Source: JALYNX01 sp963724825 (lineage in GTDB: Bacteria > Actinomycetota > Acidimicrobiia > Spongiisociales > ZC4RG35). From it: DNA of 57,820 bases. Shown here one piece after another: positions 8,108 through 18,017 of this stretch. A model generated the notes under the pieces. It saw nothing but the letters and a program-made list of their open reading frames with translations. It was not told the origin of the DNA and ran no database searches. The stretch is taken from NCBI GenBank assembly GCA_963724825.1, contig CAVRWT010000009.1, positions 1 to 57,820 of the forward strand. The letters run 5' to 3'. Position numbers and translations under genes: made by a program. The first letter of the stretch is position 1; every line of letters starts with the position of its first letter.

Positions 8108-9690
8108 GAGGCGAGGGCCCTGAGGTAGCCATCACGAGATCCGATGTAGATGGCCCCGTTCCAGATTGCAGGGGTCGACTCGAGGCAGGTCTCGCCGAGG
8201 TCGACCGTCCACTGCCTCACCGGGGATCTGGGATCCTCCAGGGAGTAGCCGCGCACGTCACCGTTGCAGGTGGCGGTGACCAGCATGCCGTCGACGATTG
8301 CCGGCGAAGACCAGGAGTGCCAGCCGACCTCGTCAGACCAGATGATCTCACCGGTCTCGGCATCGACCGCGATCAGGCTTCCCTGCATGGTGTTGTTGTA
8401 GACGACGCCCTGATAGACCGCCGGCGTGCTCCACGTTCCCGCCTGTTCGCTGCCGGCGGTCAGATCGACGCCCCAGAGCCTGGGGTCGCCATCGGCGTAA
8501 GGGTCGAGTTTGAGCAATTGCCCGACTTCACGGGTGCGATCGATATTGGCCTGAGTTCGATACCCGGGGGCGACCTGATCCGGCTTCACGTTCACCGCGG
8601 CGTAGAGCATCCCGTCGGCATCGACCACCAGCGAGGCATCGATGTCGCCGCCGGCCCAATAGTCGAAAACGACCGGGGCCTCGCCCTCACGGACATTGCT
8701 CACGTCGAGGCCGATGATCCGACCCCCGGAGTTGGCGAAGTAGACCCGCTGCTCATAGAGGACCGGCGAGTTCTCGATCGAGACGTTTCCGCCCGATAGG
8801 TCGATGAATTCGTCGTCGTATCCGGGCAGCTGAACCAGGATCTCAGGGTCGACTGTCACCTTCCCCTCGGAGTCGTAGCCACGATTCAGCTCGACAGCGA
8901 AGAACCAACTGTTCTCCCCACCTTCATAGAGGATGTCGTCGACCACTGCGCCGTTGGAGTCCCAGTCGTCGTTCCAGGTGCCGGGGACATCGAGAGCGTC
9001 CATCGACCACAGCTCAACCGCCTCCTCGCCGTCCAGGGAGAGGATCCGGTATTTGTTGTCCCGGGAACCGAAGTAGAGCAATGGATAGCCGTCGGGATCG
9101 AGGGACACCGAGCCCTTGATCAGGTCCCCGGTCTGGAATTTCGGCATGAGGTCCTCACCGGTTTCCGCATTTACGAAGTGGACGGCCGAGTCGTAGGCAC
9201 CAAAGATGAGCTCGGTGATCCCGTCGGGCCGCTCCCAGACCGCAGGCTGACCGGTCCAACCCATCCCGCACCACTGCGTGGTCTCGCCGAGGTTGGTCGA
9301 GGTGCTGCACATCGCACTGTCCGGGTAGGTCCACTTGACCGAAGGCTCCTGGCTGAGGTCGCCTGTGCCGAAGAAGCTCCGGGTCGGGTTGCCGCGGAAC
9401 ATGGTCAGACCCACGGTGGTGCCCCACGGCTGGCCAAAGGTGGAGCCGGGGACGGTGTCCGCCGGGCGCTCCCCGGGGGCCTGGGTCCCACCGGGGCTCG
9501 ATGTCGTCGTCTCCCCGGGGACGGTTGATCCGGGCCCATCTCCGGGAGTGGTTGTGGTCGCCCCCGCCTCCGGTGTCGTGCCGTCACCGGGCGAGGGAGA
9601 AGCATCGTCCCTGGTGACGAGAAACACACCGAGTCCCAGGACCAGCCCGGTGACGAGGACCAGCAACACCTGGCCGAAGCGCTCGTTCAT
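8104..9690 (-). CDS. membrane-anchored PQQ-like beta-propeller protein
   Basis: The 528-residue protein has one N-terminal transmembrane helix (about residues 7-25), a Thr/Pro/Gly-rich linker to about residue 85, then repeated propeller blades with patterns such as LIAVDAETGEIIWS, GRIIGLDV, STPAVYQGVVY, SSPAIVDGMLV and STPAIWNGAIYIGS. This resembles the PQQ-binding-like/BamB-like repeat fold. Four Cys in the first and last blades may form disulfides. No dehydrogenase catalytic residues are evident, so a binding or scaffold role outside the membrane is more likely. It starts at ATG 9690 and is followed by a lipoprotein with a 4-base overlap. Confidence 0.75.
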   Translation of the reverse strand: MNERFGQVLLVLVTGLVLGLGVFLVTRDDASPSPGDGTTPEAGATTTTPGDGPGSTVPGETTTSSPGGTQAPGERPADTVPGSTFGQPWGTTVGLTMFRGNPTRSFFGTGDLSQEPSVKWTYPDSAMCSTSTNLGETTQWCGMGWTGQPAVWERPDGITELIFGAYDSAVHFVNAETGEDLMPKFQTGDLIKGSVSLDPDGYPLLYFGSRDNKYRILSLDGEEAVELWSMDALDVPGTWNDDWDSNGAVVDDILYEGGENSWFFAVELNRGYDSEGKVTVDPEILVQLPGYDDEFIDLSGGNVSIENSPVLYEQRVYFANSGGRIIGLDVSNVREGEAPVVFDYWAGGDIDASLVVDADGMLYAAVNVKPDQVAPGYRTQANIDRTREVGQLLKLDPYADGDPRLWGVDLTAGSEQAGTWSTPAVYQGVVYNNTMQGSLIAVDAETGEIIWSDEVGWHSWSSPAIVDGMLVTATCNGDVRGYSLEDPRSPVRQWTVDLGETCLESTPAIWNGAIYIGSRDGYLRALAS

Positions 9691-9703
9691 TGCAGGACCA
9701 ACG

Positions 9704-10748
9704 TCAGGAAGGTGGTCCGCAGTTCGGCTTGGCGGTCAACACCGGATGCCCCGGGCTCTCGATCACGGCGGGGATGAGGCACGCCTCGATTGTCCCATCG
9801 GGTGCCACCACGGCGCGGGCAACCGCGGTAGTCGAGCCGGCGACTGAGAAATTGGGCCATACGAAGTTTCCTAGAGACCAGAAGACAGGTCGGCCGTCGA
9901 CGACGTCGAGCGGCTGCAACCGATGAGGGTGATGCCCGAAGATGATATCGGCTCCTGCCGCAATCATTGCCCGACCCCGCTCCACGTCCTCGGGGCGCGG
10001 TGTCGTGTCGAGCTCCACGCCCCAGTGGATGGCGACCACGACCAGGTCGGCCTGGGCCGCAGCCGCCTCGACCGCGGCCACCATCGAGGGAATGTCGTCG
10101 CCGTCCCTGATGCCTGCCTGGTCGTCGGTGGCAAACCACGAGGCATCCCCTATTACGCCCCCAAAGCCGATCACCGCCACCTTCCAGCCTCCGATTTCGA
10201 AGAGGGCGGGTGACCCGGCCTCGGCGGCGTTCGCTCCGGCTCCAACAGGGTTGACCCCGGCCGCGATCAGATTGGCCCGACCGTCGACCAGCGCTTCCTT
10301 GCCGTAATCGCCGGAGTGGTTGTTGCCCATGTTGGCCACCTCCACCCCGTTGGCCGCGAGTGCGCCGAGGGACTCGGGAGGGCAGCGGAAGACGAAGTCC
10401 TTGTCGAGAGGGCTTCCCAGGGCCGACGGAGCGCACTCCAGATTGACCACGGTCAGGCTGTCGTCGAGAAAGAGGCCGTCGAGGCCGGAGAAGGCGTGGT
10501 CCCAGCCTTCGGCGGCCAAGGCGGGGATGTAGCTGGGATCGAGGTTGACGTCCCCGGTCCCCTGAATCACGCAGCCACTCCTTCTCCGGAAGCGTCGTCG
10601 TCGTGGTCGGAGGCATGGTGGTGGTGGTAGAGGTGGTGGAAGTAGTTGAGGATGTCGTCGTCGAAGTCGGAACCGTGGTGGCAGTGCTATCCGAGGCCAC
10701 GCAGGCACCGAGCACGATGAGCGCAACCAGGACAGTGGTGCGAGACAC
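9704..10748 (-). CDS. CapA-family metallophosphatase-like lipoprotein, frameshifted
   Basis: The catalytic part reads GTGDVNLD, VVNLECAPSALG, VANMGNNHSGDYG, VAIHWGVE and FGHHPH, the ordered motifs of CapA/PgsA (poly-gamma-glutamate synthesis) calcineurin-like proteins. The N-terminus, in another frame, is a lipoprotein signal with LGAC followed by a long Thr/Ser linker ending TTTTTLPEK. The frames join near 10560-10580 if one base is removed; the span is 3n+1. With the shift repaired the product is about 348 residues. I place the start at GTG 10748, with TTG 10754 as an alternative. No capsule or PGA synthetase genes are nearby, so the substrate is unknown. Confidence 0.7.
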
Positions 10749-10787
10749 GAGCAAGGAGGCTAAGGCGGTGTGGCCGATTAGCCGCGG

Positions 10788-11576
10788 CTAGAGAATCTGA
10801 CTCAGGAAGAGCTTGGTTCGCTCCTCCTGGGGGTCGGTGAAGAAGTGCTCGGCAGTTCCCACCTCGACGATCTGGGAGTCGGCCATGAATACGACCCGGT
10901 CGGCGACCGCACGGGCGAAGCCCATCTCGTGGGTGACCACGATCATCGTCATCCCCCCTTCGGCCAGTTCGACCATGACGTCGAGCACCTCTTTGATCAT
11001 TTCCGGGTCGAGCGCCGAGGTCGCCTCGTCGAACAGCATCACCTTGGGCTTCATCGCCAGGGAACGGGCGATGGCGACCCGCTGCTGCTGGCCACCTGAG
11101 AGCTGACCGGGATACTTGCCGGCCTGCTCCGGGATCCCTACCCGCTCCAGGAGTTGCATCCCGATGCGCCTCGGCATCGACTTTGCTCTCGTGCCGCACA
11201 TTGCGAGGGGCCAGGGTGATGTTGTCGAGGACGGTCAGGTGGGGAAAGAGGTTCAACTGCTGGAAGACCATCCCGGTCTCCCGGCGCACCTCCTGGATGC
11301 TGTGCGCGTCATCGGTGAGCTCGATCCCGTCGACCACGATCCGACCCTCGATCGTGTTTCTCCAGTCGGTTGATACAGCGAATCAGGGTCGACTTGCCGG
11401 CACCCGGAAGGGCCGATGACGCACCACCACCTCCTGCAGGCCGACGTTGATGCTGACGTCTCTTGAGGGCCTGGAATTCGCCAAAGAACTTGTCGACATC
11501 GAAGAACTTCGATGATCGGGTCGCCTTTGACCCTGGTGGCATCGGCAAAGATTTGGGGATTCTGTTAACTGCTCAT
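10788..11576 (-). pseudogene. glnQ: amino-acid ABC transporter ATPase, multiple frameshifts
   Basis: Recognisable GlnQ/HisP-type ATPase read in pieces: VDKFFGEFQAL, a damaged Walker A (PGAGKSTLIRCINRLE), Q-loop GMVFQQLNLFPHLTVLDN, signature LSGGQQQRVAIARSLAM, Walker B VMLFDEATSALDPE and switch His in VVTHEMGFAR. At least four small indels separate the pieces (near 11160-11190, 11350, 11400-11470 and 11500), and an in-frame TAA follows the ATG at 11576. The downstream half from about 11170 to the TAG at 10790-10788 is intact. It faces away from the binding-protein gene. Motif preservation suggests sequence error or very recent decay. Confidence 0.75.
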
Positions 11577-11678
11577 GAGGGCACATCCGTGTCGTCCGGC
11601 CGGAGCCCGACCCTAGCCCGGGGCTCAATGTCTTGATACGCTTCGGCCGGCTCTGGGAGCCTGAAAGGAAAGAAACAT

Positions 11679-12533
11679 ATGAAGAAGCGATACAAACTGT
11701 TGACGCTCGGCCTGGTTCTCGCCTTCGTGCGTCGCCGCCTGCGGCGGGAGTCGGAGTCGACGACTGCCGGGCGACAGCCACCACTGCCGGGGAACGAGCC
11801 GGCTTGCCCGACCTGGAAGGACGAACGTCACGGTGGCCGTCGAGAACGCCTATCTCCCGTTCAACTACGTCCTCGCCGGTGAGACCGAGGGACAGGGTTG
11901 GGACTATGACGCCTGGGCCCACATCTGCGAGGTCCTCAATTGCGTCCCTGAAGTTCGTCGAGACCGCATGGCCGAGCCCATGATCGATCAGGTGGCTCAG
12001 GGTGAGTTCGACACCGGCGCCGACGGGATCTCGATCACCGATGAGCGCAAGAGAAGTCGTCGACTACTCCGATGCCTACATGGTGGTGGAGCAGAAGTTC
12101 ATCGTGCAGTTGGACGACGACCGTTATGCAACCGCCGACGACCTGATCGCTGATCCTGAGGCGATCGTGTCCACCCAGGTGGGAACCACCAACTTCGAGC
12201 TCGCCGTCAGCTTGGTGGGTGAGGATCGGATCCAGGCCTTCGACCAATTCGGTCTGGCCATCCAGGCGCTGATTGCCGGGGATGTCGACGCGGTGATCAT
12301 CGACGACGCCGCCGGGCTCGGTTACGTCGGTGAGAATGCCGACCAGATCAAGACCATCGACGATGGCCTGCAGTCCGATCCGTTGGGGTTCATCTTCCCC
12401 AAGGGCTCAGACCTGGTGGCCCCGGTCAACCTCGCCATCCAGCAGATGAAGGACGATGGCACCATGGAGGAGCTTGGGAGTCAAGTTCTTCACCGACGCC
12501 TTCACCGTCACCTACGACGATCTCGACGGGTGA
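11679..12533 (+). pseudogene. amino-acid ABC transporter substrate-binding protein, multiple frameshifts
   Basis: The gene begins MKKRYKLLTLGLVLAF, a lipoprotein-type signal; the expected lipobox (reconstructing as VAACGG) is lost to an indel. Pieces of the periplasmic-binding fold follow: VTVAVENAYLPFNYV, GWDYDAWAHICEVLN, DTGADGISITDERK, EVVDYSDAYMVVEQKF, VSTQVGTTNFELA, and IDDGLQSDPLGFIFPKGS, with an end reading VKFFTDAFTVTYDDLDG. At least five indels of both signs are needed. The family is the polar or general amino-acid binding proteins (HisJ/FliY type). GAAAGGAAAG precedes the ATG as a ribosome site. A strong hairpin separates it from the permease. Confidence 0.75.
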
Positions 12534-12559
12534 CCTGATTCGCCCTTCGTCGAACTATC

Positions 12560-12591
12560 GGACGCGCCGGGCCACTCGGCCCGGCGCGTCC
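12560..12591 (+). terminator. strong hairpin between binding protein and permease
   Basis: GGACGCGCCGGGCC pairs perfectly with GGCCCGGCGCGTCC around ACTC: a 14-bp stem and 4-base loop, followed by TTGACTTCT. It begins 27 bases after the binding-protein stop and ends 13 bases before the permease ATG, so it could terminate most transcripts or protect the upstream message. Confidence 0.75.
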
Positions 12592-12604
12592 TTGACTTCT
12601 CGCC

Positions 12605-13435
12605 ATGACCGACCCGATCGAAAAGGAGATCACCCCGGCGCCCGGGGCCTCGGTCTACACCTTCGACGCCTCAGAGTTTCCCTGGTGGCTGGTGGGGATG
12701 CTCGGCGTCATCGGTCTCATGGTGGTCGGCCATCCTCTTCACCGACGTCTACCGCGAGGCGTTCGACGCCATCCTCCCGCTTCCCGCCAACTTCACGCAG
12801 GGCCTGGCGCTCACCCTCTATCTCACTGTCGGTTCCTTCGTCGTGGCGACGTGCTTGGGTCTGTTCATTGGGCTGGCCCGATTGAGCCAGCAACACCGTG
12901 ATCCGAAATCTGGCCGCCTTCTACATCGAGTTCATCCGCGGCATCCCGGTTCTCGTCTTCATCTTCCTCATCGCCCTGGTGCTGACTCCTGACTTCGCCG
13001 ATTTGATCGGACGTCGAAAGCCGAGCCATCCTCAAGACGGCATGAGGGCCGCCGCCGCCCTCTCGCTCTTCTACGCGGCCTTCATCGCCGAGGTGTTCCG
13101 GGCCGGGATCCAGTCGGTCTCCGACGACCCAGACCGAGGCCGGTCGGTCGATCGGGCTCACCGAACGTCAGATCACCAGGAAGATCGTCCTGCCCCAAGC
13201 GGTGCGCAACATGCTGCCCGCCCTGGGCAACGACCTGATCTCTTTGATGAAGGACACCTCGCTCGTCAGCGTGCTGGCGGTGCGGGAGATCACCCAGATG
13301 GCCCGGCTCTACTCGGGGTCCACCTTTCGCTTCCGGGAGTCGTTCTTCATCCTGGTCGTGCTCTACGTGACTCTGACTCTGGTCCTCAGCCTGCTGTTGC
13401 GCTGGTACGAGCGACGGATCGCGATCCCGACCTAG
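12605..13435 (+). pseudogene. amino-acid ABC transporter permease, multiple frameshifts
   Basis: HisM/GlnP-type permease. The N-terminus (MTDPIEKEIT, a first transmembrane segment WWLVGMLGVIGLMVV), the segment LALTLYLTVGSFVVAT, then NLAAFYIEFIRGIPVLVFIFL, FYAAFIAEVFRAGIQSV and the family motif IGLTERQITRKIVLPQA occur in order but in different frames. Indels lie near 12730, 12885, 13010-13040 and 13120-13140. The last 85 residues, from VRNMLPALGNDLISLMKDT, are intact. The TAG stop at 13433-13435 shares CTAG with the dxs stop on the other strand. Confidence 0.75.
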
Positions 13436-15285
13436 GCCAGAAGCGCCAGCACCCGGTCGACGACCCCTACTGCGTCCATCCCCACAGATTCCTGGATGTC
13501 CGATGGTGACCCGAAGGGGAGGAACTGATCCGGGACGCCGATCGAAGTGACCTCCTTGGTGACCCCGGCAGCGGAGAACGCCTCCATCACCGCCGACCCG
13601 AAACCACCAGCGAGGACGTTGTCCTCGAGAGTGACCACGTGCGTCACCGGCGCTGCCCACTCCAGGATCCGGGGATCGAGTGGCTTCACCCAGCGGGCGT
13701 TGACGACCCCGACCGAGACTCCGTGCTCTCCAAGGTCGAGTGCAGCCTTTTCTGCGACCTCGACCATCCGGCCCACTGCGACCAGGAGCACCTCAGACCC
13801 GGTGCTCAGAAGTTGGGCCTCACCGACCGGGATCGGCGCCACCGGGATCGCCGGAACCGAGACCGCGGCGCTCTTCGGATAGCGGATGGCGATGGGCCCG
13901 TCGTGATCCACCGCGGTTTCGATCATGGCGCAGAGCTCGGTGGCATCGGACGGGGCGCCAACCACCATGTTGGGGATCATCCGGAGGTAGGAGAGGTCAA
14001 AGACTCCGTGGTGGGAGGGCCCGTCGGGCCCCGTGATGCCGGCGCGGTCAACCAGGAAGACGACCGGCAAGTCGTGAAGGGCGACGTCGGCCACGATCTG
14101 GTCGAAGGCACGCTGCAAGAACGCTGAATAGACGGCGACCACCGGCTTCTTCCCTGCCATCGCCATCCCCGCAGCCAGGGTCACTGAGTGCTGCTCTGCG
14201 ATGGCGGTGTCGAATACCCGATCGGGGAAACGCTTTGCCATCTCCATGAGCCCTGCGGTGCTGACCATTGCCGCCGAGATCCCGATCATGTCCGGCCGGC
14301 TCGCCGCCGCCTCGGCGATGGCCTGGCCTGCAACGTCGGTCAGCTTGAGCTCGGTCTTCAGAGCCTTGCCGGTGGCAATGTCGAAACTGCCGACCCCGTG
14401 CAGCTTCTCGACTTCGTCCTCGATGGCCGGTTGATAGCCACTTCCCTTCTCGGTGAGGACGTGGACCACCACTGGCCGGTCATAGGTCTTGGCCAGGGTC
14501 AGGGTCTCCTCGAGCAATGCCTGATCGTGGCCATCGATCCGCCCGGTGTACTTCAGGTCGAGAGCGTCGAACACCGTGGAGGGCTCGAGGATCTGCTTGA
14601 TGGCGTCTTTGAGACGCCCCGCCAGCTCGTCGGCGGTCTCCCCGACGAGGGGGATGCCTCGAAGCATCCGCCCCAGGGTCCGCTTGGTCCGCTCGTAACG
14701 GGGATCGATGCGGTAGTGAGCGAGGTTGGCCAGAGCGGCGATCCCCCCCACCGTCGGGGCGTAGGAGCGCCCGTTGTCGTTGAGGACGATTATCAGGCGG
14801 GGAGGCCTGGCCACTGCGATGTGGTTCAGGGCCTCATATGCCATCCCGCCGGTCAATGCGCCGTCCCCAACCACGGCAATCGTGTAGCCGGGATAACCCG
14901 ACAGGGCATGCCCCAGGGCGTAGGAGAGCGAGGTCGAGGCGTGGCTGTTCTCGACGAAGTCATGAGGTGATTCCTCACGGGAGGGATATCCGGAAAGGCC
15001 ACCGGTGCGACGGAGCTGATCGAACTCTTCTCGCCTCCCGGTGACCAGTTTGTGGACGTAGGCCTGATGGCCGACATCCCAGATGATTCGATCGTTTGGA
15101 GAGTCGAACACCCGATGCAGCGCCAGTGTGAGCTCGACCACCCCGAGATTGGGTGAAAGATGGCCTCCGTTGGCCGACACCTTGTCGATGATGAAGGCCC
15201 GGATCTCCTCACTGAGGGTCTGGAGCTGCTCCAGGCTCAACTCACGGAGGTCGGCCGGGCTGGAAATGGTTTCGAGAATCGACAT
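13432..15285 (-). CDS. dxs: 1-deoxy-D-xylulose-5-phosphate synthase
   Basis: Thiamine-diphosphate enzyme that makes DXP from pyruvate and glyceraldehyde 3-phosphate, the entry to the MEP isoprenoid pathway. The 617 residues are the usual length and intact. Visible are the thiamine-binding GDGALTGGMAYEALNH (about 145-160), HVLTEKGSGYQPA, the transketolase pyrimidine domain with FDTAIAEQHSVTLAAGMA and DRAGITGPDGPSHHG, and a C-terminal domain containing VVTLEDNVLAGGFGSAV. The ATG at 15285 is 23 bases downstream of senX3 on the same strand, so dxs may be read through from the phosphate operon. Confidence 0.96.
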   Translation of the reverse strand: MSILETISSPADLRELSLEQLQTLSEEIRAFIIDKVSANGGHLSPNLGVVELTLALHRVFDSPNDRIIWDVGHQAYVHKLVTGRREEFDQLRRTGGLSGYPSREESPHDFVENSHASTSLSYALGHALSGYPGYTIAVVGDGALTGGMAYEALNHIAVARPPRLIIVLNDNGRSYAPTVGGIAALANLAHYRIDPRYERTKRTLGRMLRGIPLVGETADELAGRLKDAIKQILEPSTVFDALDLKYTGRIDGHDQALLEETLTLAKTYDRPVVVHVLTEKGSGYQPAIEDEVEKLHGVGSFDIATGKALKTELKLTDVAGQAIAEAAASRPDMIGISAAMVSTAGLMEMAKRFPDRVFDTAIAEQHSVTLAAGMAMAGKKPVVAVYSAFLQRAFDQIVADVALHDLPVVFLVDRAGITGPDGPSHHGVFDLSYLRMIPNMVVGAPSDATELCAMIETAVDHDGPIAIRYPKSAAVSVPAIPVAPIPVGEAQLLSTGSEVLLVAVGRMVEVAEKAALDLGEHGVSVGVVNARWVKPLDPRILEWAAPVTHVVTLEDNVLAGGFGSAVMEAFSAAGVTKEVTSIGVPDQFLPFGSPSDIQESVGMDAVGVVDRVLALLA

Positions 15286-15308
15286 AGGAGACTGGCGATA
15301 AGCCGGTA

Positions 15309-16472
15309 TCAGGCTAGCCCTGGCCCGGTCTTGTCCCCATCGAGAGCGGGGAGGCGCACCGTGAACACCGACCCTCGACCCAATTCACTCTCGACGCTCA
15401 CTGCGCCGCCGTGACTCTCCACTACGTGCTTGACGATCGCAAGGCCGAGCCCGGTGCCACCGGTCGATCGTGAGCGGGCGGCGTCTACCCGATAGAAGCG
15501 CTCGAAGACCCGGCCCAGATCTCTCGTCGGTATCCCCTCGCCACTGTCCGAGATCCGCAGCACGACCTCACCATTGACTGTCTCCAGGGCGGCCCCGGCC
15601 GTTCCCCCGACGCCGGTGTAGCGGACCGCGTTGTCGAGGAGATTGCGCACGGCGATCGCAATGTCGCGACGGCTCCCGGCGATCTGTGTTGGCGCCAGAT
15701 CCATCGAGAGCTCGATCGTCCTTCTCCTCGGCTGCGGGGCGGAGTCGCTCCAGTTCCTCGCGCACCAGGAGGTCGAGGCTGAGCGGCTCCAGCTCCGGTT
15801 GGTCCCGCTCGAGACGGGACAGATCGAGGAGGTCGGCAACCAGCCGGTCGAGTTGGCGGGCCGAGCGGTCGATCTGTTGGGCGAAGCCGACCGAGGAGTC
15901 ATCGTTGCGCCCGACCGCGATCTGGAGGGCTTCGGAGGAGGCGATGATCGACGAGACCGGAGTCTTCAACTCATGCGATGCATTGGCGACGAAGTCGCGG
16001 CGGATCGAAGCAACCCGCTCCAGGTCGGTCACGTCCACCAGGATCGAGGAGGATTCGCTCGTCCCCGGGAAATGGAGTGGCAACGGCGCGAAGACGACGA
16101 ACCGGCTTCCCGTGCTCGACCACCCGTTCTACGGGCTGGCGGCTCTCCCGGCACTCCCGCACCGCGTTCTGAAAAGGGAATGGGGCCAGACCGGAGAGGC
16201 TCGCCGGCACGACGCCCAGCAGCTCCTGGGCCGAAGGATTGGAATAGACCACCTCGTCTTCGGCCGAGAAGAGGACTGTGCCCTGGGGCAGTGCACCGAG
16301 GACCATCTGCAGGGTCTCGGTGGCGTGCTCGGCTTGTGCCACCTGATCCCGTTGGCTCTGGACCAGTTCGACAGCCTGTTGGGTCAGGGCGGTGACGGGT
16401 GCCGACATACGACGGGCCAATAGCCACACCACGACCACTCCCAACAGCGGCGCCGAAGATGAGGGTCACCAT
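15309..16472 (-). CDS. senX3: phosphate sensor histidine kinase (SenX3/PhoR-like), frameshifted
   Basis: Membrane sensor kinase: N-terminal transmembrane helix (GVVVVWLLARRM), a PAS-like region (MVLGALPQGTVLFSAEDEVVYSNPSAQELLG), the phosphoacceptor H-box RRDFVANASHELKTPVSSI, then the ATPase with N-box NLLDNAVRYT, DSGEGIP, FERFYRVD and GGTGLGLAIVKHV. Three indels split it, near 16440, 16075 and 15720; both sides of each remain conserved. I placed the start at ATG 16472 (MVTLIFGAAVG); a second hydrophobic stretch (IVIGWLLLPVLGA) encoded at about 16500-16540 may belong to an extended N-terminus. It lies directly after regX3, so the two form a two-component pair. Confidence 0.82.
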
Positions 16473-16611
16473 ATCGAGTTGCGGGTGTCTCCGACGCTCC
16501 GAGGACCGGAAGAAGCAGCCATCCGATCACGATCCGAGAAGCAGAGATAGGCGAGGCCGTAAGTAGACAAAGAGACGAACTGTGAAGGACGGCCTGTCGG
16601 GCTCCGAGCGG

Positions 16612-17325
16612 CTACTCATCCACGAATTTGTAGCCGAGCCCACGCACCGTGACGATGTGGGTCGGCCCCGCCGGATCGGGTTCGAGCTTCTGGCGGAGTC
16701 TCTTGATGTGAACGTCGAGAGTCTTGGTGTCCCCGAAGTAGGTCGGCCCCCACACCTCGTCGATGAGGGTGTGACGGGCAGCGAGGCGGTTCTTGCGCCT
16801 CATCAGCGACTCGAGAAGCTCGAACTCCTTGGGTCTCAGGTCGACCGCCTCCCCATTCAAACGAGCCTGATGGGCATCGATATCGAGCTCGATCGAACCG
16901 CCGCGCAGGACCTCGTTCGACTCCGAGAGTGCCCCGCTCTTCGCCGCCCGACGCAACTGGGCCCTCACCCGTGCAATCAGCTCACGCATGGAAAAGGGCT
17001 TGGTCATGTAGTCGTCGGCGCCCAACTCGAGGCCGGCAACCTTGTCCGACTCGGCATCCTTTGCGGTCAGCATGATGATGGGGACATCGGACGAGGATCG
17101 GATCTGCCGGCAGACGTCGAGCCCGGACATCCCGGGAAGCATCAGGTCGAGGAGCACTAGATCGGGATGGTTGACCCGGGCCGACTCCAACCCGGTGATC
17201 CCGGTGTCAGCCACGAAGACGTCGAATCCTTCGTTGTCGAGGGCGTATCGCACCGATTCGGCCAGCCCGGGCTCATCCTCCACGAGGAGCACCCGGTGGG
17301 GTCTGCGGTCAACCGATGTCGTCAT
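16612..17325 (-). CDS. regX3: phosphate response regulator (RegX3/PhoP-like)
   Basis: OmpR-family regulator of 237 residues. Receiver domain: acidic pocket VEDEPG, phosphoacceptor Asp in LVLLDLMLPGMSG (about residue 57), Thr in IIMLTAKD, Lys in DDYMTKPFS. The winged-helix DNA-binding domain (about 135-237) carries DLRPKEFELLESL, VWGPTYFGDTKTLDVHIKRLRQKLE and VTVRGLGYKFVDE. The ATG at 17325 overlaps the phoU stop (ATGA). It is the obvious candidate to bind the PHO-box-like repeats upstream of pstS. Confidence 0.93.
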   Translation of the reverse strand: MTTSVDRRPHRVLLVEDEPGLAESVRYALDNEGFDVFVADTGITGLESARVNHPDLVLLDLMLPGMSGLDVCRQIRSSSDVPIIMLTAKDAESDKVAGLELGADDYMTKPFSMRELIARVRAQLRRAAKSGALSESNEVLRGGSIELDIDAHQARLNGEAVDLRPKEFELLESLMRRKNRLAARHTLIDEVWGPTYFGDTKTLDVHIKRLRQKLEPDPAGPTHIVTVRGLGYKFVDE

Positions 17326-18017
17326 CTGCCGCCCGAATGCATACCAACCTTGACAAATTCGCCCCGCTCACCGGTGATCAGATAAGCCGTCTGCTCTGCG
17401 AAGTCAACCGCCTGGTCGCCGATGCGTTCCAACGCCCGGGACACCATCAAGATCTTGCTCGCCCATTCCAGCATGGGCGGTTGGTTGCCGACGACGAGGA
17501 TCTCCTTGTACATGTTGGCGTTGAGACGGTCCACCGGCTGATCCATGGCAGGCAGGAGCCGGGCCTCGTCCAGGTCCTTTCGGACGTAAGCCTCGATGGC
17601 AGTGCGGATCATGGGTCGCACCAGGTCTCCCATCTCGCGGATCTGGTCGGCCATGCGCTCGACCCGAGGCAGCCCATCATTGAGCCTGGTGACCTTGGCG
17701 ATGTTGACAGCCTGGTCGCCCATCCGCTCGAAGGTCTGGTTGAGCTGGAGGAGGACGGTCATCTTGCGCAGGTCGGGCCCGAGCGGCTGGAACCTCGCCA
17801 TGAGATTCGTCCACTGACTGTGGACATCCAGATAGGTCCCATCGATGTCATCGTCGAGTGCGACCACCTGAGCGGCCAGGTCGAGGTCGCTGGTGCAGAC
17901 CGCATCGACGGCCATGGCCACCATCTGCTCGGCGCGATCGACCATGCCCAGGACGTTCTGCTCCAGCGAATCGAGCCCCTGGTGGAAGTGGAGATTGGTG
18001 TCGGTGGTGTCTGTCAT
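17322..18017 (-). CDS. phoU: phosphate transport system regulator PhoU
   Basis: Links the Pst transporter state to the histidine kinase. The 231-residue all-alpha protein has the tandem PhoU repeats, each with an E/D-x-x-x-D metal-type motif: TFERMGDQAVNIAKV (about 93-107) and ALERIGDQAVDFAEQ (about 190-205). It starts at ATG 18017 with an ATGA overlap to pstB and ends overlapping regX3. Confidence 0.94.
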   Translation of the reverse strand: MTDTTDTNLHFHQGLDSLEQNVLGMVDRAEQMVAMAVDAVCTSDLDLAAQVVALDDDIDGTYLDVHSQWTNLMARFQPLGPDLRKMTVLLQLNQTFERMGDQAVNIAKVTRLNDGLPRVERMADQIREMGDLVRPMIRTAIEAYVRKDLDEARLLPAMDQPVDRLNANMYKEILVVGNQPPMLEWASKILMVSRALERIGDQAVDFAEQTAYLITGERGEFVKVGMHSGGR

